NCBI GenBank assembly: GCA_027062165.1
Contig: JAMOTU010000121.1
Coordinates: 1-7,068 of the forward strand
DNA: 7,068 bases
Reading direction: 5' to 3'
Origin: Candidatus Altimarinota bacterium
GTDB lineage: Bacteria > Patescibacteriota > Gracilibacteria > Absconditabacterales > Absconditicoccaceae
Shown: one piece after another, positions 1-6,740 of the stretch
Position numbering within the stretch: position 1 is the first letter of the stretch
How the letters are laid out: every line of letters starts with the position of its first letter
Made by a program: the position numbers and the translations under genes
The notes under the pieces: model-generated
Seen by the model: the letters and a program-made list of their open reading frames with translations, nothing else
Databases searched by the model: none
What the model was told of the DNA's origin: nothing

Positions 1-80
1 TGAGTTGTTTAGCAATTTTTTTGGATAGATTATCTGCAAGATGTATAAAATTGTCTTTGATAAAATTTTATTATTTTGTT
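1..80. other. Left edge: possible tail of an upstream gene or leader of the sigma gene
   Basis: No gene can be supported here. The sigma-factor frame remains open to base 3, but its translation before about residue 1 of my model (many Y, F, L, I and K) does not look like ECF sequence. In the other two plus frames, stops occur at 10-12 and 26-28, either of which could end an upstream gene. A TATAAA at 44-49 could be a -10 box, without a clear -35. Confidence 0.25.
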
Positions 81-683
81 TTGTTTTCTTTAAAAAATAT
101 TTCTTTTTTTAACAAACCTGATTATAGCTGTCTTTCAGATATTCAAATAATTCAAAAAATTTTGGATTGACAAAAGGATCTTTTTGAAGTAATTGTAAAT
201 AGATATTCTGACAAGATTTTTAGATATTTTTATTATCAATTTAATTTTGAAAAAGATATAGCAGAAGAATTAGTCCAGGAAGTATTTCTGAAAGTTTGGC
301 AAAATTTAAATAAGTTTGATTTAACTAAAAAATTTGAAACTTGGTTATTTTCTATTGCCCATAATTTAGCAATTGATCGGATAAAAACTTGAAAAATATG
401 AACAGAAACAAAATTGCAATTAAATAACGAGGCTCTAGAATTTGATAATCATGACGAGTATAAATATAAACTCCAGCTTTTGAAGATACTTTTAGGAAGG
501 CTTGATTATAAATATAGAGAAGTATTGATTTTGTATTATTTTGATTGAAAATCTTATGATGAGATAGCCGAGATTTTAGATACAACTAAAAATACTGTCT
601 GAAGTTGGATAAAAAGAGCAAAAGATAAACTAAAAGAAATAATTGAAAGAGATTCCGTTTTAAAAGAAGCAATTGAGATTTAA
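81..683 (+). CDS. ECF-type RNA polymerase sigma factor (sigma-70 family), TGA=Gly
   Basis: This is a small alternative sigma factor with only regions 2 and 4, expected to direct RNA polymerase to a specific promoter set. Counting from the TTG at 81, region 2 covers about residues 33-105. It includes an EELVQEVFLKVW stretch, the TWLFSIAHNLAIDRIK segment typical of ECF factors, and D99-R100. A variable linker follows. Region 4 covers about 140-195, with the helix-turn-helix SYDEIAEILDTTKNTVGSWIKRA. Five in-frame TGA codons must be read as glycine. The TAA stop is at 681-683. The start is uncertain: there is no in-frame ATG or GTG, the frame stays open to the left edge (from base 3), and TTG occurs at 51, 57, 81 and 162. 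I chose 81 because it gives 200 residues, a normal length for the family. A membrane-protein gene follows 84 bases downstream and may be its regulatory partner (inference). The family call is firm; the 5' end is not. Confidence 0.9.
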
Positions 684-697
684 TACATTTGGAAAGT

Positions 698-724
698 ATG
701 AAAAAATTTCTAGAAAGTTTGTAA
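698..724 (+). other. Possible 8-codon leader ORF between sigma gene and membrane-protein gene
   Basis: ATG at 698 opens an eight-residue frame (MKKFLESL) ending at TAA 722-724. It lies in the 84-base gap between the sigma gene and the next ATG at 768. It begins like a genuine gene start (ATG AAA AAA), but it is in a different frame from both neighbours and has no clear ribosome binding site. It may be chance, or a short translated leader. I found no repeated codons of one amino acid that would suggest attenuation. Confidence 0.15.
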
Positions 725-767
725 AGAATGATTTTATATTTTTAATTGATTGTGAGATACAGAAATT

Positions 768-1205
768 ATGAAGAAAGTTAAATTATCAGAATTATTATCT
801 TTTTGAAAAGAGCAATATAAAAACTTATATCTAGATGATGCTGTGAAAAAGCAGATTCTTTATAAAATTTGAGTTAAAAAGAAAAGATTAATATTTAATA
901 GAATAGTTTATTATATACCTATAGCTATAGTTTTCATTTTCTTTTTAATTTTTGGTAATTTGTTTTTAAAAAAGTATAAAAATTTTTCATTATGATGAGA
1001 AAAAGTACAAAAAGAAGACGAAGTTGTTAATTACAATTGATTTTTTGGATCAATTAATAATATGGAACCTGAGATTCCTAGAAATGCAGTGGTTTCTGAG
1101 GGTATGTATGAAGAAAAAATATCAAATAAAAAAAATATTATTTTAGTAGTTGTATTAATAATTTTAGCAACTTTAGGTATTTATTTTTGGAAAAGAAAAA
1201 AATAA
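768..1205 (+). CDS. Small two-helix membrane protein downstream of ECF sigma factor, unknown function
   Basis: I do not recognise the family of this 145-residue protein. It has a lysine-rich N-terminal segment (1-45), a hydrophobic helix at about 46-67, a polar loop at about 68-123 with acidic patches and the segment EPEIPRNAVVSEGMYEEK, a second hydrophobic helix at about 124-141, and a basic tail (WKRKK). Both ends are therefore probably cytoplasmic with an external loop, by the positive-inside rule. Its place directly after an ECF sigma gene suggests an anti-sigma or signalling role, since ECF factors are commonly encoded beside a membrane anti-sigma factor. However, there is no HxxxCxxC zinc anti-sigma motif and no cysteine at all, so that is inference only. 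ATG 768 was chosen as the only in-frame ATG near the start; the frame is open upstream to 714. Five glycines are TGA and four are GGN. tilS starts 3 bases after its TAA stop, so the two are probably co-transcribed. Confidence 0.75.
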
Positions 1206-1208
1206 AAT

Positions 1209-2459
1209 ATGAAAATTCTTATAAGCTATCTAGTTTCTTGATGACCTGATAGTATGTTTGCTTGGTATTTTCTTTCTTCCTTACTTAAATGAGAAAAAGA
1301 AAGGTTTTCTAATCTTTTGTATGTTGATTGGGAAAAATTTGAAAATTTTATTAAAAATTTTTCTTGATGAGCTATAGACCAGTTTATTTTTCACTATAAT
1401 CATAAAGTTAGACAAGAATCAGATCAAGAGGCAAAGTTTTTAAAAGATTTTTTTCAGAATAAATGATATAAAGTTATTATTTGAGAAAATACTAATTTAA
1501 ACTTAACTACTGAGGCTGAACTTAGACAAGCAAGATGGTGATGGGTGAAACAGCAGCTTGAAAATTTGTTAAATAAATATGATCAAATTTATATTGTTAC
1601 TTGACATAATCTTACTGATAGAATTGAAACTACTTTCTTGAATATGTTGAGAGGAGTAGATTTGCCTTGATTTGTAAATATGAAGTTTATTGATAAATTT
1701 TTTTTATTGCCTGAAAAAAAAGTTTTCGTAGTGCGTCCATTGATTGATTTACCGAAAGATTATATTCAAAATTTGTGTGATGAATTTACTATTCCTTATT
1801 TTATAGACAAAACTAATTTTGATCCTAAAATTTCTAAAAGAAATAAAGTAAGACAAATTATTTCTGAATTAGCATCTATGGCTAATGTTAGAAAAGATGG
1901 GACTAATATGTTTCGAAAATCTTGGCAAAATATATATAATAGAATAGGAGAAGTAGAGGTTTGAAGAGAATTTTGAAGAGATCTGAGGAGAAAGTTAGAG
2001 TTAGAAGAAGTTTACAAAGAATTTTGGGATAAACTCGGGGTAAATTTTATAAAAAAAATTGAATTTAGAAAAAGTTTGAGAGATTTACAAATTGAAGACG
2101 TTGGACAACTTTTAAAGAATTTAGGGATATATCAAGATATAACAAAACAAAATCTTTTAGAACTTTTAAAATTTTTTAAATTTGCCAAGAGTGGACGGAA
2201 ACTTTTTAAATGAATATATTTTTATAAAACTTCAGGTGGTATTTTTGTTATGGATAAAAAGCCATTGGAAGGTTTTACAGGGCAGTTAATAAGAAAAGAT
2301 GGTGACTATGTTATAAGATATCCTAAAAGAGGAGATAAATTTGGAAATAAGCTTTTGACTAAATATTTAGCTAAAAAATGAGTACCTATTTTCTTGAGAG
2401 GACGAGTAGAAGTAAAGGAGAAAAATTGAAAAATAGAAGAAATTTTACTTTTTGATTAG
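1209..2459 (+). CDS. tilS: tRNA(Ile)-lysidine synthetase TilS, TGA=Gly
   Basis: TilS uses ATP to attach lysine to C34 of the CAU-anticodon tRNA-Ile, so that it reads AUA as isoleucine instead of AUG. The 416-residue product is near normal length. Its PP-loop ATP site SGGPDS is at residues 10-15. A GHNLTDRIETTFLNMLRG segment from about residue 132 (H133, D137, E140, T141) matches the GHHxDDxxET region of the family. The RPLIDLPKDYI segment and N203 followed by RNKVR (211-215) complete the catalytic domain. The C-terminal third ends in a TilS C-terminal-type domain: RYPKRGDKF, then KKGVPIFLRGRVEV. There are 15 TGA and 15 GGN glycines. Both PP-loop glycines are consecutive TGA codons, so under the standard code the protein would end after ten residues. 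Start ATG 1209 lies 3 bases after the preceding gene and has no clear Shine-Dalgarno. The last 15 bases overlap the 3' end of the convergent peptidase gene. AUA is a common codon throughout this window, so the enzyme should be essential. Confidence 0.94.
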
Positions 2460-4400
2460 ATTTTCATATATTTTTTCGAGGATATAAGCTGCTTCTTGTC
2501 TGGTAATGTTTTTGTTAGGTTGAAAAAATCTTTTTCAAAATTTATCTAAAAATTTTGCATTAAAATCATATAAAATGTTTGTATATTTCCAATCAGTTTT
2601 GTTAACATCCAAAAATATTCTTTTGTTAGTTTTACTATATATATTCAAATTTTTAGCGATTAATTTGATAAAATCTAATCTAGAAATTTCATAATTGTTT
2701 TTTGAAGGAATTCAAGATAAAGAATCATTTTTAAATATTTTGTATTTTAGATTTTTTACCCAATATATAGCATCAACTTTTCTTAATTTAAAATCAGGCA
2801 CAAATTTACCTAGTTTATAATTTCTTGTGATTAAGTTTGTTAAAGATTTTTTTATATATGGTATATATTTCCTGTTTAAACTATAATTATTTGAAGATAT
2901 ATCTAATGGATAGGTTATTGTATGATAACTTTTTATATTACCGATTTTTTTTCATTTAGAATTGTAGATATTTATGAGTATAGGTTTTCAAGGGATAGTA
3001 GGTAATACTTTAAATAAGAAAATTCATTTTAAGGTGTTATTGTAAGAAATTGTAATTTTATCAATAGCGTTTTTGGTATAACATTTAAAAAATCTCAAAC
3101 GTTTCAATTGATTTAACTTGATATTAATAGGACATAACATTCAATTATAAATTTTTATAGTATAAGTTCAAATAAATGGTACATTGATAATGTTATTGAA
3201 ATTTTTATCTCTAAAAATAATTAATCACCGAAATTCATCTCATATATGTGGATATTTTGTAGTTAAAATTCCATAGGCAGAAGTTGGTAAAATTTTTGTA
3301 TTTTTATCTATTACTCTAATTGTTTTTCTAAATAAAGTTTTTCAATCTATTTTTATAATAATATCTGTAGTTCAAGGTTTGATGCCGTAAACGTCAATTT
3401 GTCTTTGTCAATTAGGTATGTATTTTATAGCTTTAGGGAAAACTTTTAATATTTTTGGATTAGTTAATATTATTTGAATATCTTTAGGTAGTACTCATTT
3501 AAAAGGTTTTCCTCTTTTGTTTTTTACATATAATATCAATTTTCATTGCTTTCATTTAAATAGTACATTTGCTGGTATTAGACTTTTTAGGTTAAATTTG
3601 TATCTAGCAAGAAATAATTCTAATTCAGTTAACATTAATTTTTCTCTAGGTACTATTTGTTTAGGATGGATTTTTTGTTTTTCTACGAATTTTTTATTAT
3701 ATTGATATATTTGTTTTTCTGTTGAATATTTAGGCAATATTGCTCAATTTGTTTCTAAAAATTTTATAGGGTCTATAGTATTAGCTATTACTTTATTTTT
3801 ACATAATCCTTTGTTTACTACGACTGCTGGATTTCAGCATCCATTATAGTAATAAGGGTGAAAAGTGGTAGGATTAATATCTATTTGGAAATGTAAATGA
3901 TTTCCCCAAGCATATCCTGAATGTCAAATTTCTCAAATTTTTTGTCATTCTTTTACTAATTGCCCTTTTTTTACTAAAATTTTACTTAGGTGAGCATATA
4001 TAGATCGAATTTTTTTGCCGTTTTTTAAGTTATGTTTAATAACTACGGTATTACCTCGTCATTTTAAATACCCTGCTTTTTCTACTGTTCAATTTCAAAT
4101 ACTATATACAGGAGTTCAGTAGCTACTAGCAATATCTACTCATAGATGTGATCAATAACCTATATCCCATCAATTTTTGTAAGTACTTAACCACAATACA
4201 GAATATATTAGGCGATATTTTATATTGTCTTTATATTTTTTATATTCTGCGTTTTTGATTATTGGTAATGGCATTTTACAATCCTCTGTAAGATTTTGCC
4301 AAATTTCAAATTTACATCAAGGTTTAGCTACCTGTTTTAAAGGGTACGATCGTCAAAAAGTAAAACTGAGGATTAGCAATATTGTTAACAATTTTTTCAT
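2445..4400 (-). CDS. Secreted M23 family metallopeptidase with C-terminal SLH-like domain, TGA=Gly
   Basis: This 651-residue protein is a probable cell-surface peptidoglycan hydrolase. It has a signal peptide at 1-18 (MKK followed by a leucine/isoleucine-rich core). The M23 (LytM/lysostaphin-type) domain covers about 70-185. Its zinc ligands are expected at H85 and D89 in HLGVD and H170 in HLHF; H137 in YAHL is the expected catalytic histidine. The TPVYSIGNGTVEKAG strand is also typical. A middle region (about 230-520) is rich in beta-type, Ig-like segments but I cannot assign it. From about 530 to the end there are SLH-like segments, the clearest being FQPNKNITRQEAAYIL at about 626-641; these would anchor it to surface polymers. 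Of 43 glycines, 29 are TGA, including that of HLGVD. ATG 4400 was chosen because it directly precedes the signal peptide. The TAA stop (forward 2445-2447) lies inside the tilS 3' end. A possible promoter lies at 4428-4457. The M23 call is firm, the SLH call good and the middle region unknown. Confidence 0.92.
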
Positions 4401-4427
4401 TTTTCTGTTGAAATAAAAGTTTAAATA

Positions 4428-4457
4428 TTTATAGGTTGGTTAATTTAGAATACTCAA
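4428..4457 (-). promoter_or_regulatory. Possible sigma-70-type promoter for the M23 peptidase gene
   Basis: On the minus strand, TTGAGT (forward 4452-4457) is followed after 18 bases by TATAAA (forward 4428-4433). This resembles -35 and -10 boxes, with the -10 about 27 bases before the peptidase ATG. It lies in the 71-base gap between two divergent genes. On the plus strand a TAGAAT at 4446-4451 could be a -10 for the FtsL-like gene, but no matching -35 is visible. In such AT-rich DNA, matches of this kind arise easily by chance. Confidence 0.35.
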
Positions 4458-4471
4458 AATTGATGATTTAA

Positions 4472-4819
4472 ATGGTTCGTAAATCCTGTTTGACTTTGTG
4501 AAATGACCTTGCTAAAAAATATATACTTTGGAAAAAGAAAATCAATAAAAATAAAAGGAATATCGAGATATTTAAATTTGTTGTGGTGTTGGCTATTTTT
4601 TTAATTGCTGTTTTTGTATATGGATATTTTGTTAATATTTGATCTACTAAATGATACTTTTTAAGGCAAAATTTGGCGAAACTGGAAACGGTGAAGTTAG
4701 ATTTTCAGGTAGTAGAACTAAAATATATGAAAACTATTTCTAAGTTAAATGATAAGATTAATTCTTTAATAGATAATAAAGTTTCTGTGATAGTATTAGC
4801 ACCTAAGAGTATTAAATAG
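4472..4819 (+). CDS. FtsL/FtsB-like bitopic membrane protein with coiled coil
   Basis: The 115-residue product has a short, very basic cytoplasmic N-terminus (KKYILWKKKINKNKR), one transmembrane helix at about 34-54, and a periplasmic part that opens with NIGSTKGYFLRQ and continues as a probable coiled coil to about residue 100 (repeating L/V/I heptad positions). This layout, and the conserved-looking STKGY step just after the helix, match the FtsL/FtsB/DivIC class of divisome proteins. Those proteins bridge cytoplasm and envelope and regulate septal peptidoglycan synthesis. The family diverges strongly in sequence, so the call rests on architecture. Three glycines are TGA, including the one in STKGY. 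ATG 4472 is the first start after an in-frame TAA at 4469. The TAG stop is separated by a single base from the ttcA-like ATG, implying one transcript and possibly coupled translation. It could instead be some other septum-initiator-like coiled-coil protein. Confidence 0.65.
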
Positions 4820-4820
4820 A

Positions 4821-5582
4821 ATGCCATCGATAGAAAAAATTGTTAGAAAAAAATTTGTGGATGCTATAGAAGATTTTTGAATGCTTCAAAATTGAGATAA
4901 AGTTTTAATAGCTGTTAGTGGATGAAAGGATAGTTTAGTTTTGTTAGATTTGTTTGTTTGGTTAAGAGACTATTATAAAAAACGGAATTTGGATTTAAAG
5001 GCTGTTCATATAGTACCGCAAGTTAAAGGATTAAATAGTATTGAAGGTGAGCTTGAAAAGATTTTCAAAAAATATGATATAGATTATATCATTCATCATA
5101 TGAAAATTCCTAGCGATTCTAAAGTAAAGGATGGTTTAAAAAAAGCTAAGTCATGTCAACGATGTGCATATTCTAGAAGGATTTCTCTTTTTAAATTAGC
5201 AGAAAAATTATGATATAACAAAATAGCATATGGTCATCATATGGATGATGCAATTGATACTTTATTTATAAATGTTGATGTTTGAAGAAATTTAAAAATA
5301 TTGATGCCTAAACATCATATCAATAAATGTGATTTAGATCTTATAAGACCTTTGACTTATTTGAGAGAAAATGAAATAGTTTCTTATTGTAAGAAATTTA
5401 ATATTAAACCAGTGCAATACATATGTCCTATTTGAAAAAAGGGTAATAGAGAAAGAATAAGAAAAATAGTAGATGAACTTGAAGAAAAAATTCCAAATTT
5501 TGTAGAAAAAATGTTTGAAGCTTATATTAAAAGGTGTAAAGAATTAGATGAAATAGAAGCTAGACAGAAGTATTGAAAATAA
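4821..5582 (+). CDS. ttcA: TtcA-family tRNA 2-thiocytidine(32) synthetase, TGA=Gly
   Basis: TtcA enzymes are ATP-dependent, 4Fe-4S-containing PP-loop proteins that thiolate C32 in the anticodon loop of certain tRNAs. The 253-residue product has the PP-loop SGGKDS at residues 33-38, the paired cysteines C112 and C115 in SCQRCAYSRR, the GHHMDDAIDTLF segment, RPLTYLRENEI, and a third cysteine C202 in YICPIGKKGNRERI. These three cysteines are the cluster ligands expected in TtcA. The end (ELEEKIPNFVEKMFEAY) also matches the family. It is shorter than the roughly 310-residue E. coli enzyme and lacks the N-terminal zinc fingers of archaeal/eukaryotic Ncs6/TtuA relatives. Seven glycines are TGA, including the second PP-loop glycine and the penultimate residue before AAA TAA. 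The start is one base after the FtsL-like stop. The family is firm; the exact tRNA substrates are unknown, and a related thiolase with different targets is possible. Confidence 0.88.
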
Positions 5583-5612
5583 AGTAATAATTATAAACCA
5601 TCTTTGTTTAGA

Positions 5613-6557
5613 TTATTTATTTTCATTACTTTCTGAGTTTGTTTTAGCTGTTATTTCTAAATATTTGTAGTAAATATAGAAATATACTGTATAAAATGTA
5701 TCTGTTATTATTTTAATGATAGCTTTTGTTATTACATACATAATAGCTCATATTACAAAAGAAAAACTTGTAAGATACATAAGATAGTATGCAGGGTCAG
5801 ACAAAATAGATTTTCCAATTAATATATGAGATAATGATAGTTTGTTAGTTCATAAAATACTAAAAAGTCAATCTACTAGTAGTCAAACAAGTCGGCTTAA
5901 GATTCATATAATGATTCATATTAAAATTATATTTCCGATAATTTGGAGATATCTTCATTTAGTTATTTTTTCTGATTCTTTGAAATCGTTAAAACTAAAT
6001 TTTTCATTTTCGAAACAATAATATACAGCAAAATAGTATTTTATAGATAAATAAAATAGATAAATTAATAAAACAATTCAACCAATAACAATTAAGTATA
6101 TGCTGTCTTCTTTTATGATAAGATATAATATTCCACTTAATAAACCAAATATAAGAATAGGTATAGCTATTATTATAAAATACCATAAATCTACTAAAGC
6201 TTTTTTAGGTAAATTGTTTAATGAAAAAGATATATAAAAAGTTACTTTATTTTTAATATCTTGCGATAAATCTTTTGATATTTTAAAGTTAGTTAAAAAT
6301 ACGGTTGCTGTAGGAATCCGTAGAGTTAACAAAAGTATACCTACACTTATAGGTAATCAAATTACTAGTCAGAATTTATTGTTTAATGAGATAGTAAATC
6401 AAACAATTAAAGCAAATAGTGCAAATCATAATGCTAAAATAATTATGTTAATTATCCAAACTAAAATGTTGGAAAGTAGATAAATTTTTAAATTAGAAAA
6501 GATTAGATTAAATGTTTGATTTAATCTTGTAGCTAAATCTTTTCCAGGTTTTAGCAT
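5613..6557 (-). CDS. Polytopic membrane protein, unknown function, TGA=Gly
   Basis: I do not recognise this 314-residue protein firmly. It has a short basic N-terminus (MLKPGKDLATRLNQTF) and about six hydrophobic segments, near residues 24-54, 62-78, 124-148, 152-180, 205-230 and 258-285. The C-terminal tail is hydrophilic (TAKTNSESNENK). Between helices four and five, FNDFKESEKITKGRYLQIIG resembles the motif that precedes a helix in DUF975/DUF7847-type membrane proteins and the membrane domain next to glycerophosphodiesterases. That is only a resemblance. Twelve glycines are TGA; without recoding the gene breaks into several short frames. I chose ATG at 6557-6555. The frame is open upstream to 6644 with a TTG at 6626-6624, but the extra codons look like AT-rich non-coding DNA. 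It is convergent with ttcA (30-base gap) and divergent from the ORF starting at 6627. Confidence 0.8.
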
Positions 6558-6626
6558 TTTTATTGAATTTACAATATAAAAGTGTAATAAAATATTTACT
6601 TTTATATTTTTATATTTTGAAGTCAA
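6558..6626. other. Short divergent intergenic region, very AT-rich
   Basis: These 69 bases separate the start of the minus-strand membrane protein from the ATG of the plus-strand ORF at 6627. Both promoters should lie here or just outside. On the minus strand a TTGACT (forward 6621-6626) looks like a -35 box, but the nearest TATAAA (forward 6601-6606) is only 14 bases away, which is too short. On the plus strand TATATT at 6611-6616 lies very near the ATG. No convincing promoter pair was found. Confidence 0.3.
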
Positions 6627-6740
6627 ATGATATTTAATGTTATTTTATGAATTCTATTAGTAGTTATTTTAGGGATTAATTTATTGGCTTTGTTAAAATT
6701 GGAAAAGTTGTTGGATAAGAGTAATTGATTTTTTCTTTAA
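6627..6740 (+). CDS. 37-residue single-helix membrane ORF, perhaps the 5' part of a frameshifted gene
   Basis: ATG 6627 opens a frame of 37 residues ending at TAA 6738-6740. Nearly all of the first 25 residues form one hydrophobic helix (VILGILLVVILGINLLALL), followed by a charged stretch KLEKLLDKSN. Two glycines are TGA. I know no family for it. Its end overlaps, by 16 bases, the beginning of a longer membrane-protein frame shifted by one base. That longer frame has no ATG of its own. A run of six T at 6729-6734 sits in the overlap, so this may be the N-terminus of the downstream protein separated by a one-base deletion, a sequencing error or a programmed slip. It may equally be a real small membrane protein translationally coupled to its neighbour. 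Confidence 0.45.

Noticed and set aside
1236..1244. UGA as selenocysteine
   Set aside because: UGA is too frequent, occurs in all genes including tandem copies, and no family here contains selenocysteine at those sites.
3517..3737. Short standard-code ORFs on both strands inside the peptidase gene
   Set aside because: The plus-strand one is a shadow; the minus-strand one is an in-frame fragment of the M23/SLH gene between TGA codons.
4225..4416. 63-codon plus-strand ORF opposite the peptidase N-terminus
   Set aside because: It lies antisense to the signal peptide and the start of the mature protein, has no recognisable domain, and is explained by the minus-strand gene.
5583..5612. Terminator between convergent ttcA and the membrane protein
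   Set aside because: The 30-base gap contains no stable GC-containing hairpin followed by a T run.
6004..6186. 60-codon minus-strand ORF in another frame
   Set aside because: It is wholly inside the 314-residue membrane protein in a different frame and has low-complexity hydrophobic composition.
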